Positions 8,197 through 16,780 are shown, counted from the first letter of the stretch. The stretch is 64,000 nucleotides of DNA from Brevibacillus ruminantium (GCF_023746555.1 NZ_CP098755.1:3049001-3113000), one strand, 5' to 3'. Numbers and translations: made by a program. The notes: a model not told the origin generated them from the letters alone.

Positions 8197-8844
8197 TTAT
8201 GCCCGAGTAAACCAGCTCATGGTCAAAACCGTGACCAAAATGCCAAATAGACTCAGAACCATTCCGTAGTTGGGTTCATCGTGATCTTGTTCTCCCGCTT
8301 TACCCTCCATCGGAATAATCGATGCCGTTGCAGAGGCAAGCGGTTGCCCTTCTGACACAAGGGGCTGAGGCTCTACGATATAGGTGCCGTCTTCAGACTG
8401 GGTCGACGATGTCACCACTTGGGCATGTTTGCCCATGGCCAATACCTCGTTTCCAATCAAGAGCGAATTGGCTTGTTCGGCGTTTGTAGAGTTAACATAC
8501 AGGGTAAACGTGCAAAGCATCATTAAAATAACAGCAGCGCTGGCCCCGATTCTGCGCATTCTTGCGGTGACCGCAAAGACTTTTCGCCCAATCGGAATCG
8601 CCCACTTCTCCTCAGAAAGGATGCGTGCCATCACCGCGTCGACGATCGACCTGGTCGGTGTGATGGAATGATACTGTTCTTTGTCCGTTTCCATCCAGTT
8701 GCTGCTATCCTGCCACAGTGAGTAATCGGAACGGCAGCTGGAACAGCTTGCCAAATGGTGATCCATTCGCCGCCTGGTGATATCAGGCAACAAACCGTCC
8801 GCATAATCCGGCATTCTATCTTGTACTTCTTCACATTTCATCAT
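8197..8844 (-). CDS. Zinc-dependent (ZAS) transmembrane anti-sigma factor
   Basis: A 215-residue protein. The N-terminal cytoplasmic domain carries the ZAS zinc motif HxxxCxxC (HLASCSSC near residue 30), which in RsrA/RsiW-type proteins clamps the cognate ECF sigma factor. A membrane helix follows (about 103-120), then an extracytoplasmic segment of some 80 residues rich in Gln/Glu/Ser, and a second hydrophobic segment close to the C-terminus (about 192-212). It overlaps the sigma gene by ATGA, the usual sign of translational coupling between the pair. The signal sensed is not evident. The pair sits where B. subtilis has none. Confidence 0.85.
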   Translation of the reverse strand: MMKCEEVQDRMPDYADGLLPDITRRRMDHHLASCSSCRSDYSLWQDSSNWMETDKEQYHSITPTRSIVDAVMARILSEEKWAIPIGRKVFAVTARMRRIGASAAVILMMLCTFTLYVNSTNAEQANSLLIGNEVLAMGKHAQVVTSSTQSEDGTYIVEPQPLVSEGQPLASATASIIPMEGKAGEQDHDEPNYGMVLSLFGILVTVLTMSWFTRA

Positions 8845-9431
8845 CGATTCATCCCTTCAGCTTCATCCAAATGAGGTTCGAGGATGTAGACTTCCAGCTG
8901 AGACTTGATGCTCTGCCGCGCTCGAAACAAGAGAGATTTCACCGAACTGACCGTCAGATCAAGAATGGTGGCGATCTCATTGTAGTCCATTTGTTCATAC
9001 TCCCGTAAAATCAGGGCTGAGCGCTGTTTTTCAGGCAAATTGTTAATCGCCTGACGAACAAGATGCTCTCGCTCATTGCGCAGCAGGACTTGCTCAGGCA
9101 AACGCTCATACGAAGCCAGAGGAACCTGCAGGGTATCTTCGAGATACACGTCAGAATTTCGGCTTTTGCGCAGCTCGCTGAGAACCGAATTTCTGGCAAT
9201 GGTGTAGAGCCAGGTAGAGAAGGTCGCTTCTACATCACGAAATGAATGAATGCTCTTGTACGCCTTGTAAAAGGTCTCCTGGCAAATGTCCTCCGCAACG
9301 TGCTCCAGATTAGCCTGACGCAGCAAATGGGTGACAAATGCGAGGATTTTCCGCTCATAGCGACGTATCAACTCCGCATAGCATTCAAGATTTCCCTCTT
9401 TGATTTCGCGGATTAACTGGGAATCGGTCAT
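8841..9431 (-). CDS. ECF sigma-70 family sigma factor
   Basis: A 196-residue group 4 sigma factor with region 2 (about 20-90; DICQETFYKAYKSIHSFR and FSTWLYTIARNSVLSELRK) and region 4 (about 125-180; LPEKQRSALILREYEQM and the helix-turn-helix DYNEIATILDLTVSSVKSLL). Regions 1 and 3 are absent, as expected. It directs RNA polymerase to its own small regulon when the anti-sigma factor is released. RBS AAGGAGG. A candidate autoregulatory promoter lies at 9483-9512. Confidence 0.93.
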   Translation of the reverse strand: MTDSQLIREIKEGNLECYAELIRRYERKILAFVTHLLRQANLEHVAEDICQETFYKAYKSIHSFRDVEATFSTWLYTIARNSVLSELRKSRNSDVYLEDTLQVPLASYERLPEQVLLRNEREHLVRQAINNLPEKQRSALILREYEQMDYNEIATILDLTVSSVKSLLFRARQSIKSQLEVYILEPHLDEAEGMNR

Positions 9432-9482
9432 TTCCAGGATTACCTCCTTGCGATTCCGATCCCTCCGCAGTCTTTGTAAGTT

Positions 9483-9512
9483 TAGACTGCCGGGGATGTA
9501 AAAAGTTGCGGG
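9483..9512 (-). promoter_or_regulatory. Candidate ECF-type promoter of the sigma/anti-sigma operon
   Basis: On the minus strand GCAACTTTTT is followed, 16 nt after the AAC core, by AGTCTAAA. The AAC -35 core is typical of ECF sigma factors, and many ECF operons are self-activated. The -10 matches less well (AGTC rather than CGTC). Confidence 0.4.
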
Positions 9513-9555
9513 AACGATGAAAACATTTCCTTGTAAAGAAACAAAATCTTTTACG

Positions 9556-9580
9556 CAAAAACCCCCAAGAGTGGGGTTAG
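9556..9580 (-). terminator. Terminator overlapping the amidohydrolase-like stop codon
   Basis: AACCCC-ACTCTT-GGGGGTTTTT on the minus strand. The TAA stop (9577-9579) of the amidohydrolase-like gene forms the foot of the stem. Confidence 0.8.
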
Positions 9581-10698
9581 ATCACAAATCTGTAGGGTTT
9601 GATGTCCCGAAGCCAACGTCCCATCCCTATCGTAGATGCAAATGTATCGTCTTGTAAAATCCACTTTCCGTTCGACATAACAGAAGTTGGAAGAAGAAAT
9701 TCGCTAAATTTGAGAATAGTGGAAAGATCAAATTTTGTCAACCACTGTTCTTTTTTGATGAATACGAGGTCTGCATCGGCACCAGGTGTGATGCTTCCCT
9801 TCTGGGGATAAAGCCCAAGTGCTTTTGCCATATTTGTCGAACAGAGTTTTACAAGGGCGCGCAGCACTTCCTCTTCCCGGCCACGCAAACGTCGCGCATC
9901 CACCTGCACCCGGTCAAGCGCTGCCATAACAGATAGACCTCTGAGCGGCGTATGGATCATAGAACGAAGCGCCAAATCACAAGAGAGTCCATCTAATTGA
10001 TACAGATGATAAAAGCTCTGTGTTTCTTCCGCGGCGAGTTCACTCTCGGTCTTTACCCAAGTGCGAATCTGCCAGTAACGGCAGCGATCCAGCCATAAAC
10101 CTGATATTCGTTGCTTTTCTTCTTTTGAAAAACCGGCATTCGCCGGCACGTGTAAAATCAACAGCACCCTATAAGACGTTAGAAACGGCGAAATCGTTTC
10201 CCAATCTATTCTTGTAAAGTCTTCCAGCTTGCGAATCACTACACGGATGATGCGATAGCCCTCGGCGCACAGCTGCAGGGTGATCCGTTTATTCATCATC
10301 GATGCCGGGACTTCCGCCACGAATGTATAGTCAATCAAGCTGTTATAATGAATGACTGTTTGATATCGTCGTTGGGCAGCATTTTTCCAGGGATCGATCG
10401 GCTGGATTTCTGACATGCTGGTATACCCAAAACGGACCAGCTTACGAACCGTCTCTAAATAGTCGGGAAGCTTTCTTTGTGGCGAAGGGCTTTTGCCAGG
10501 CAAAGTCAGAAAACCGGGCACGATGTACATCCCGCTTGCATCCCATTCTTTGCCTTCACTTTTACAGATCCTGCTTGCTCCCAAACGATCTTTCGCTATC
10601 CGTCTGATAACCCCGTCTTGCACCCAAATATCACGTTCAAACACGCCACTGGCTGTCACAATCGTACCATTTCGGATAACGATTTCTTCCGTCGTCAT
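9577..10698 (-). CDS. Amidohydrolase-like protein lacking the metal-binding HxH
   Basis: A 373-residue protein. The first 65 residues (IVIRNGTIVTASGVFERDIW, then DGVIRRIAK and MYIVPGF) and the last 80 (GSITPGADADLVFI, SNGKWILQ) are the composite beta-sandwich of dihydroorotase/allantoinase/hydantoinase proteins. The strand that normally ends PGFxDxHxH reads PGFLTLPGKSP here, so both first-strand histidines are missing, and few other metal ligands can be placed in the barrel. It is probably a non-catalytic or strongly altered member. The start ATG at 10696-10698 follows GGAGGAGGG; the longer reading frame upstream has no RBS. It is monocistronic with its own terminator. Confidence 0.7.
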   Translation of the reverse strand: MTTEEIVIRNGTIVTASGVFERDIWVQDGVIRRIAKDRLGASRICKSEGKEWDASGMYIVPGFLTLPGKSPSPQRKLPDYLETVRKLVRFGYTSMSEIQPIDPWKNAAQRRYQTVIHYNSLIDYTFVAEVPASMMNKRITLQLCAEGYRIIRVVIRKLEDFTRIDWETISPFLTSYRVLLILHVPANAGFSKEEKQRISGLWLDRCRYWQIRTWVKTESELAAEETQSFYHLYQLDGLSCDLALRSMIHTPLRGLSVMAALDRVQVDARRLRGREEEVLRALVKLCSTNMAKALGLYPQKGSITPGADADLVFIKKEQWLTKFDLSTILKFSEFLLPTSVMSNGKWILQDDTFASTIGMGRWLRDIKPYRFVI

Positions 10699-10855
10699 AG
10701 CCCGTCCCTCCTCCATCCATAGATGGACCCTCTTCCAGTACGAGCATATGCGCGAGCGCGGAAAAAATGTACACGCAGCTTGTAGACACGTTTTTACACG
10801 AGGATTATGAACAGGCGAGGATATATGACAGAAGGGGAAAAATGAATAAAAAAAA

Positions 10856-10887
10856 CCGCCGTTGATGTAAGCGCATTCAAACGGCGG
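10856..10887 (-). terminator. Terminator of the candidate small RNA
   Basis: CCGCCGTT (10856-10863) pairs with AACGGCGG (10880-10887), with eight A before it on the plus strand, i.e. eight U at the RNA 3' end. The 16-nt loop contains a cre-like sequence. Confidence 0.85.
10866..10879. promoter_or_regulatory. cre-like site in the small RNA terminator loop
   Basis: TGTAAGCGCATTCA matches the CcpA consensus TGWAARCGYTWNCW at 13 of 14 positions on the plus strand. It lies 90 bp from the cre-like sequence in the promoter, and both share TGTAAGCGC. It may be functional as an auxiliary site or reflect loop sequence only. Confidence 0.4.
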
Positions 10888-10946
10888 CAGCACACTCGTG
10901 CTGTTTTATATTGGATAGGAGTGGAGAGAAACCATACTGTACTTTT

Positions 10947-10974
10947 ATTATATCTGAATGTAAGCGCTTGTCAA
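10947..10974 (-). promoter_or_regulatory. Near-consensus sigma-A promoter of the small RNA, overlapped by a cre-like site
   Basis: TTGACA (10969-10974), 16-nt spacer, TATAAT (10947-10952) on the minus strand. Both hexamers match consensus, the strongest promoter seen in this window. The spacer and -35 carry TGACAAGCGCTTACATTCA (10957-10972), close to the CcpA cre consensus with its central GCGC. No gene starts downstream on this strand before the terminator at 10848-10887. Confidence 0.8.
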
Positions 10975-11012
10975 ACATTTTTTATCCAGAAATAATTATA
11001 GTGGAAAGCATG

Positions 11013-11036
11013 AAAAAACCCGCATTTTCAGCGGGC
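11013..11036 (-). terminator. Terminator of aroA
   Basis: CCCGC-TGAAAAT-GCGGG followed by TTTTTT on the minus strand, 10 nt after the aroA stop codon. It closes the aromatic supraoperon. Confidence 0.85.
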
Positions 11037-11045
11037 TTGTCTCGC

Positions 11046-12332
11046 TTATTTGACTGTACTGATGCGTTTTAATACCTCTGGGAAACCCGGAAAAGAAACG
11101 AGAATTGCCTCATCGTTCTCTACGATAGTCTCCCCTTTTGCCGCCAGTCCCGCAATCGCCATCGCCATCCCGATCCGATGATCACCCAGGCTGTCAATCA
11201 CTGCGCCTGTCAGCGGCGTTGGCCCTTCAATAATCATGCCGTCATCTGTAGGGGTTATCTTCGCGCCCAGCTTGGTCAGCTCACTGACTACTGTGGCGAT
11301 CCGGTCTGTTTCTTTTACTTTCAGCTCCTCCGCATCGCGGATCACCGTACGCCCTTTGGCTTGGGTTGCCATGACAGCGATAACCGGAATTTCATCAATT
11401 AACCGTGGAATGATTTCGCCGCCGATTTCTACGCCGTTTAGTTCTGAATACGTAACTTTCAGATCAGCGATTGGCTCTTCATTTACGATTCGCTCATTCA
11501 GGAGTTCGATTTGTCCCCCCATCTGCTTGACAACATCAAGTATGCCTGTGCGGCTTGGATTGATCCCTACGTTTTCGATCAGGAGAGAACTTCCTGGAAC
11601 CATCATCACAGCCGCAATCATGTAAGCAGCCGAAGAAATATCGCCAGGGACCTGAATCGCTCTTCCTTTCAGCGATTGACCCCCTTCGACAGATACAGTG
11701 AGGCCATCACGCACCAGCTTCACGCCAAAAGCTGCCAGCATTCGCTCCGTATGATCGCGAGAAAGATGCGGCTCCGATACACTGGTCACACCTGAAGCCT
11801 GCAAACCGGCAAGCAAAATCGCCGATTTAATTTGAGCACTGGCAACCGGGGACTGGTAGGAGATGCCTTTCAGTCCGCCCCCGCGAATAGAAAGCGGTGT
11901 ATACTCCCCATCTTTTCTTCCATCAATTTTAGCGCCCATCTCGCGAAGCGGGCCGATCACCCTGCGCATCGGTCTTTTTGCGATGGATTCATCCCCTTCC
12001 ATCACACTGTGAAAGGGCTGGGTTGCCAAAATTCCCGACATCAACCGAATGGTCGTGCCGGAATTACCGACATCGAGATGCTGCATAGGTTCCTGCAACC
12101 CGTACCAACCTTTGCCGTGAACCGTTACGTGTTCCCCTTCTTGGGAAATTTCGATGCCCATGCGGCGGAAACAACTGATCGTGCTTAAACAGTCCGCTCC
12201 TGTCAAAAATCCTTCGATAGTCGTCGTCCCTTCTGCCAACGCACCAAACATGACGGCGCGATGTGAAATGGACTTATCCCCCGGAACCCGGACCACTCCG
12301 TTTATCTGAATAGCTTGTTGAACGCGAAGCAC
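11046..12332 (-). CDS. aroA: 3-phosphoshikimate 1-carboxyvinyltransferase (EPSP synthase)
   Basis: A 428-residue enzyme joining shikimate-3-phosphate and PEP, the sixth step of chorismate synthesis. Signature sites: [12 protein letters not shown] (about 17-28), [10 protein letters not shown] (about 90), and [10 protein letters not shown] (about 120), plus KVKETDRI and GDHRIGMA near the C-terminus. The start is GTG (12330-12332) with GGGGAG 9 nt before it. The frame remains open to a TTG at 12419, but without an RBS. It is last in the tyrA-aroA end of the supraoperon (aroE in B. subtilis nomenclature). Confidence 0.95.
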   Translation of the reverse strand: MLRVQQAIQINGVVRVPGDKSISHRAVMFGALAEGTTTIEGFLTGADCLSTISCFRRMGIEISQEGEHVTVHGKGWYGLQEPMQHLDVGNSGTTIRLMSGILATQPFHSVMEGDESIAKRPMRRVIGPLREMGAKIDGRKDGEYTPLSIRGGGLKGISYQSPVASAQIKSAILLAGLQASGVTSVSEPHLSRDHTERMLAAFGVKLVRDGLTVSVEGGQSLKGRAIQVPGDISSAAYMIAAVMMVPGSSLLIENVGINPSRTGILDVVKQMGGQIELLNERIVNEEPIADLKVTYSELNGVEIGGEIIPRLIDEIPVIAVMATQAKGRTVIRDAEELKVKETDRIATVVSELTKLGAKITPTDDGMIIEGPTPLTGAVIDSLGDHRIGMAMAIAGLAAKGETIVENDEAILVSFPGFPEVLKRISTVK

Positions 12333-12440
12333 GGTTTCACTCCCCTTTTCTTCACCTGTATTTATGATTTGTTCCTTTCTCTTTATCATATGGTCGCACA
12401 GCAAAGCGTCTATGTCCAAAAGCGCGATCGTATGGATAAA

Positions 12441-13547
12441 CTACTCTCTTCGGTATACCTTGTACCCAAAGTAATGAAGAAGTTCTTCGCCCTTTTCCAG
12501 GTCATTTTGACTGCGAAACGTGATACGAAGCACCCCCAGCGTATCTTCACGCGTCTCCCGAATCTGGATATCGGTAATGTTGATTTCCTTGGCCCCGATG
12601 AGTGTCGTGATGCGTCCAATTTCACCAGGATGGTCGGGAATATCCAGGTATAAATCATACAGGGGCGGTAGTGCACCTTTTTTCCGTTCCGGCAGCCCTT
12701 CCCGGAAGTCCCGTGCAGTCTGGAAAAATTCTTCGATTCGATCTGCATCCCGCTCTTCGATCAATTCGACGACGTTGTTTAACGCCGCAGACCAGTCCTC
12801 CGCGATCTTGAGCAGATGATCGCGGTTATTCAGTAGCACGTCTCGCCACATTCTCGGATTGCTCGATGCAATACGCGTAATGTCGCGGAAGCCCCCTGCT
12901 GCTAAACGATGGTGCCAGGCGTTGCCGTCATCGTAACTGGCGACAAGATTGACCAAAGCCGATGCCAGAATATGCGGGAAATGGCTGACGGAACCAACTA
13001 CCTGGTCATGTTCATCCGGATTCATGCGGACAACATGAGCCCGCGTCAAAGAAAGCAGGCTGGCGAGTCTTTCCACTTGATCTTCTTCGGTCTCTTCCGT
13101 TGGTGTCAAAACGTAATACGCATTTTCAAACAGACGATCCGATGCTGCTTCGACACCTGATTTATGTGATCCAGCCATCGGATGTCCTCCGATGAAGGTT
13201 ACCTCCCGCGGCATTCTCTCCTGCGCATACCGAACGATCCCTGATTTCGTGCTTCCGACATCCGTGATGATCACGCCGGGTTGCAGCGACAAGGTCGTCA
13301 ACCGATCCAATGTTTTGTAGATTTGTTCCACTGGCGCGGATACGATGATGACGTTCGCTTCTCTCACTGCCGTTTGCAGATCGGTCGTTCCCGCATGCAG
13401 GACCCCGAGCGTCAGGGCTTTGTCAAGGCAATCCTGACGGACGTCAAAACCGACGATGCGTACCTGGGGGTTCTGCCGAAGTGCCAGCGCGATGGAACCG
13501 CCGATCAAGCCTACTCCGATTATTGCGATGGTGGTTTTCATCTCCAC
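12441..13547 (-). CDS. tyrA: Prephenate dehydrogenase with C-terminal ACT domain
   Basis: A 368-residue enzyme that oxidatively decarboxylates prephenate to 4-hydroxyphenylpyruvate for tyrosine. GVGLIGGSIALAL at the N-terminus is the NAD-binding glycine loop, and GGHPMAGSHKSGV near 125 is the TyrA catalytic segment with its histidine. The last 75 residues (YLDIPDHPGEIGRITTLIG) form an ACT domain, likely the feedback site for tyrosine. Start GTG at 13547 with AGAGAGG 7 nt before it; an ATG two codons later is possible. It lies between hisC and aroA. Confidence 0.93.
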   Translation of the reverse strand: MEMKTTIAIIGVGLIGGSIALALRQNPQVRIVGFDVRQDCLDKALTLGVLHAGTTDLQTAVREANVIIVSAPVEQIYKTLDRLTTLSLQPGVIITDVGSTKSGIVRYAQERMPREVTFIGGHPMAGSHKSGVEAASDRLFENAYYVLTPTEETEEDQVERLASLLSLTRAHVVRMNPDEHDQVVGSVSHFPHILASALVNLVASYDDGNAWHHRLAAGGFRDITRIASSNPRMWRDVLLNNRDHLLKIAEDWSAALNNVVELIEERDADRIEEFFQTARDFREGLPERKKGALPPLYDLYLDIPDHPGEIGRITTLIGAKEINITDIQIRETREDTLGVLRITFRSQNDLEKGEELLHYFGYKVYRRE

Positions 13548-13574
13548 AGTCTATCCTCTCTGTATCTGACTAGA

Positions 13575-13603
13575 CAAAAATGCCGGTTTTGAGAACCGGC
13601 ATC
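13575..13603 (-). terminator. Intra-operon terminator between hisC and tyrA
   Basis: GATGCCGGTT-CTC-AAAACCGGCATTTTTG on the minus strand. A good stem with a T5 run directly after hisC suggests partial termination before tyrA-aroA. Confidence 0.75.
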
Positions 13604-13610
13604 TTCTCCA

Positions 13611-14705
13611 TTATTTTCTAGCTGCAACCAGAATATTGCCCAATGCCTGCAATACTTTTTCATTCTGCTCTTTTGTCCCTACGGTGATTCGCTGATAGCC
13701 GGGAAAGCCGAGCGCTTTGCCTGAGCGAACGATGATTCCCTGCTGCAAAAGCTTGGTGAATACTTCGTCGGAATCCAGGTTGAGATTGACCAGAATAAAG
13801 TTGGTTTGCGAAGGATAATACGACAGCCCCCACTCGTCAAAGCGATCTGTCAACTGCTTCAAGCCTTCGCGATTGTGTTTGGAGCACTTCTGCACAAATT
13901 CCTGATCCTGCAAGGCCGCACGAGCAGCCGCCTGACCAAGTGAACCCGTATTAAACGGCTCACGGACGTGATCCAGATGGTTGATCACTTCTTCTGTAGC
14001 AATCCCATACCCGACACGCATGGTAGCCAGACCGTAAATTTTGGAAAAAGTGCGCAAAATGATCAGGTTTGGATACTGGCCCAGCATCGGAATCGTCTGC
14101 GGATAGTCCTCATCCACCACGTATTCGTAATAGGCCTCGTCCATAACCACCAGCACATCTTTTGGCACCTTTTGCAAAAACGCTTCCAGCTCAGCCGCTT
14201 TCACGATCGTTCCAGAAGGGTTATTCGGATTGCATACCCAGACGACACGGGTCTGTTCATTGATCGCTGTCGCCATGGCTTCCAGATCATGGACACCGTT
14301 TTTCAGCGGAACCTCGATCAGTTCGGCTCCTTCTACCATTGCATTGGAACGGTATTGTGAAAAAGACGGCGTCGCCATCACCGTATTGGTGCCCGCTTCG
14401 AGATAAGCCCGGGAGATCATCAGGATAATTTCGTCAGATCCATTTCCAAAAATGAGCTGCTCCGGTTTCACTCCGTGAAAATCTGCCAAGTCCCAACGAA
14501 GCTGTAGACTGGCACCATCGGGATACAGGGCGAGCGAGTCCAACTGAGCCTGAATCGCTTCTTTCGCCTTGGGCGAACAGCCAAGCGGGTTTTCGTTGGA
14601 CGCCAGCTTGATGACTTCTGTCAAGCCGAACTCTCGCTTCACATCTTCGATCGGCTTACCCGGTTGATACACCGGTGCGCTGAGAATACGCTGCTTCGGT
14701 TGCAT
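13611..14705 (-). CDS. hisC: Histidinol-phosphate aminotransferase
   Basis: A 364-residue class II aminotransferase using PLP. The Schiff-base lysine is in RTFSKIYGLATMRVGY (about 220-235), with the family motifs GNGSDEII near 85 and NPNNPSGT near 162. In Bacillus the enzyme in this trp-linked position serves histidine synthesis and also transaminates prephenate-derived keto acids for Tyr and Phe; that dual role is inferred from context. It begins 28 nt after trpA, with GGAG 10 nt before ATG. Confidence 0.95.
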   Translation of the reverse strand: MQPKQRILSAPVYQPGKPIEDVKREFGLTEVIKLASNENPLGCSPKAKEAIQAQLDSLALYPDGASLQLRWDLADFHGVKPEQLIFGNGSDEIILMISRAYLEAGTNTVMATPSFSQYRSNAMVEGAELIEVPLKNGVHDLEAMATAINEQTRVVWVCNPNNPSGTIVKAAELEAFLQKVPKDVLVVMDEAYYEYVVDEDYPQTIPMLGQYPNLIILRTFSKIYGLATMRVGYGIATEEVINHLDHVREPFNTGSLGQAAARAALQDQEFVQKCSKHNREGLKQLTDRFDEWGLSYYPSQTNFILVNLNLDSDEVFTKLLQQGIIVRSGKALGFPGYQRITVGTKEQNEKVLQALGNILVAARK

Positions 14706-14732
14706 CCACGTTTCACTCCAGACTTTTTCCCC

Positions 14733-15551
14733 TTATTGTAGCGCACTCGTCAGCTGTTGTACAAAGGTTTTTATTCTTTTGACACCCTCGCCAACCTGCG
14801 CCGGGTCAGCCAAGAGTTCACCCTGCCGTTCGATTTCCTGCACGATCGCACTTCCGACAATAATTCCGTCTGTATGCGGCGCTATGGCTTTCACCTGCTC
14901 GGGAGTCGAAATGCCAAAGCCGACTGCCGTAGGCGCTTTCGTAGAACTGCGCACTCGTTGCAAAAACTCTGCAAGATCTTCTCGCAGGCTTGCTCTCGTG
15001 CCCGTTACCCCCAAGGAAGAGACGCAGTAAAGGAAGCCTGTTGCCTGCTGTCCAATCATCCGAATGCGGGAATCCGACGTTGGGGCGACTAGTGATATGA
15101 CATGTACGCCGTTATCAGATGCAGCCTTTACTGCAGCAGCATTCTCTTCGATCGGCAGGTCAGGAATGACGATGCCGTCCGCTCCTTTTGCTGCCAAATC
15201 AGCGAACAGGCGCTCTACCCCGTATTGCAAAACCGGGTTGTAATAGGTAAAGAGTACAAGCGGAGCTTCGAGACCGGATTGGCGCAGCCTCTCTACCAGA
15301 TTGAGGGCATCTTTGATCGTGACGCCGTTGGCAAGCGCACGGTCTGAAGCTCTTTGGATCGTCGGACCATCAGCCAGGGGATCGGAATACGGCACACCCA
15401 GCTCCAGCAAATCGGCACCGGCCTCAACCAGTCCATGGGCCAAATGAAAGGTCGCCTCCAGCGTCGGATCGCCCACAGTCAAAAACGGGATAAACCGCTT
15501 TCGACTCCGGTCTGCAAACAAGCGATCAATGCGATTTTCACGCTGACTCAT
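14733..15551 (-). CDS. trpA: Tryptophan synthase alpha subunit
   Basis: A 272-residue TIM-barrel subunit that cleaves indole-3-glycerol phosphate to indole and glyceraldehyde-3-phosphate. Catalytic Glu is in [14 protein letters not shown] (about 47-60) and the catalytic Asp in the FTYYNPV...DGIVIPDLP region (about 100-140); phosphate contacts lie in GFGIS and GIIVGSAIV. It overlaps trpB by ATGA, with GGAGGGG upstream inside trpB, so the two subunits are translationally coupled. Confidence 0.97.
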   Translation of the reverse strand: MSQRENRIDRLFADRSRKRFIPFLTVGDPTLEATFHLAHGLVEAGADLLELGVPYSDPLADGPTIQRASDRALANGVTIKDALNLVERLRQSGLEAPLVLFTYYNPVLQYGVERLFADLAAKGADGIVIPDLPIEENAAAVKAASDNGVHVISLVAPTSDSRIRMIGQQATGFLYCVSSLGVTGTRASLREDLAEFLQRVRSSTKAPTAVGFGISTPEQVKAIAPHTDGIIVGSAIVQEIERQGELLADPAQVGEGVKRIKTFVQQLTSALQ

Positions 15552-16780
15552 TGTACATCCCCTCCTGCTGCTCGTTCTTCCATCGCTCTCTGGATCGTTT
15601 CCACGTCTTTGTCTCCCCTGCCCGAAAGGCAGATCACCAGGATCTGATCCTTTTTCATTTGCGGTGCGCGCTTGATTGCCTCAGCGATCGCGTGCGCACT
15701 CTCCAGCGCCGGAATGATTCCCTCCGTGCGGCACAGCAGCGCGACGGCATCCAACGCTTCTTGATCGGTCACTGACGTATACTGTACACGCCCCTCATCT
15801 TTCAGATAGGCATGCTCCGGCCCTACCCCCGGATAGTCCAAGCCAGCTGAGATCGAGTGGGCTTCCTGCACCTGGCCATACTCATCCTGCAATAAATAGG
15901 TCATGGCCCCGTGAATCACACCGGGACGCCCCTGACTCAAGGTAACGGCATGCTTGCCCGTCGAAATCCCATGACCAGCCGCTTCTACACCGCGCAGTGC
16001 TACGGATTCGTCTTGAATAAACGGGTAGAACATCCCGATGGCATTGCTTCCTCCGCCAACACAGGCAATCACTTCATCCGGCAGTTGTCCCAACATCTCC
16101 AGGATTTGTGCTCGAGTTTCCTCGCCAATGATTTTTTGGAACTGGCGAACCATGTACGGGTACGGATGGGGACCGACGACGGAACCGATCACGTAAAAGG
16201 TTTCGTCTACATGGGAGACCCAGTACCTGATAGCCTCGTTCGTGGCATCTTTCAGTGTACGAGAGCCTGATTCAGCAGGGATCACCTCAGCTCCCAGCAT
16301 CTTCATGCGAAAGACATTAAGTGCTTGGCGCTTGATATCTTCGGTTCCCATGAACACTTTGCAGGACAGCCCCAGCTTTGCCGCTACGGTTGCACTGGCA
16401 ACCCCGTGCTGGCCTGCTCCCGTCTCCGCGATGATCGAGTTTTTTCCCATGCGTTTGGCCAAAAGTCCCTGCCCCAAAGCGTTATTCAGCTTGTGAGCGC
16501 CCGTATGGTTCAAATCCTCGCGCTTGAGATAGATTTGCGCCCCGCCAAGATGCGAAGTCAATTTGTCTGCAAACGTAAGAGGAGTCGGCCTCCCTGCATA
16601 TTCCCGCAACAAATCGCCAAGCTCCTGACGAAATCCCGGGTCTTCCTGTGCCTCTGCAAACGCAGTCTCCAGCTCAGCCAGCGCATTCATCAGCGTTTCC
16701 GGCACGTATTTTCCCCCAAAAGCGCCAAATCGTCCGTATTGGTCAGGCACCTGCTGTTTTATTGTGTTTGTTGCCGTCAT
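15548..16780 (-). CDS. trpB: Tryptophan synthase beta subunit
   Basis: A 410-residue PLP enzyme that condenses indole with serine. The PLP lysine is in [13 protein letters not shown] (about 95-107); [10 protein letters not shown] near 240 binds the PLP phosphate; the LSGRGDKD segment is near the C-terminus. Its start lies 38 nt inside trpF, a longer overlap than the others in the operon, with GGTGAGGG just ahead of ATG. Length is normal for TrpB1. Confidence 0.97.
   Translation of the reverse strand: MTATNTIKQQVPDQYGRFGAFGGKYVPETLMNALAELETAFAEAQEDPGFRQELGDLLREYAGRPTPLTFADKLTSHLGGAQIYLKREDLNHTGAHKLNNALGQGLLAKRMGKNSIIAETGAGQHGVASATVAAKLGLSCKVFMGTEDIKRQALNVFRMKMLGAEVIPAESGSRTLKDATNEAIRYWVSHVDETFYVIGSVVGPHPYPYMVRQFQKIIGEETRAQILEMLGQLPDEVIACVGGGSNAIGMFYPFIQDESVALRGVEAAGHGISTGKHAVTLSQGRPGVIHGAMTYLLQDEYGQVQEAHSISAGLDYPGVGPEHAYLKDEGRVQYTSVTDQEALDAVALLCRTEGIIPALESAHAIAEAIKRAPQMKKDQILVICLSGRGDKDVETIQRAMEERAAGGDVQ

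Larger units (their letters stand above)
10848..10942 (-). ncRNA. Candidate trans-acting small RNA, about 90 nt
   Basis: A self-contained minus-strand unit. Transcription should start near 10940-10942, 5-7 nt after a TATAAT box. The first 38 nt are unpaired and pyrimidine-rich, with UCUCUCCACUCCU (within 10913-10933), which is complementary to AGGAGUGGAG-type ribosome binding sites. Next comes hairpin CAGCAC-GAGU-GUGCUG (10888-10903), then a GC-rich terminator stem CCGCCGUU/AACGGCGG (10856-10887) with eight U (10848-10855). The only reading frame is nine codons without an RBS. The layout is that of a Gram-positive antisense-to-SD sRNA. I recognise no named family. Confidence 0.6.

Noticed and set aside
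10904-10933. Nine-codon frame beginning ATGGTTTCT inside the candidate small RNA.
   Set aside because: No ribosome binding site ahead of it and it starts within a few nucleotides of the RNA 5' end; a peptide is unlikely, though leaderless translation is not excluded.
10913-10940. Plus-strand AGGAGTGGAGAG looks like a strong ribosome binding site.
   Set aside because: No start codon with an open frame follows; the match is better explained as the complement of the anti-SD segment of the minus-strand RNA.
12333-12419. N-terminal extension of AroA from a TTG at 12419.
   Set aside because: No RBS there, the extension is not part of the EPSP synthase fold, and a GTG at 12332 with GGGGAG gives the usual length.
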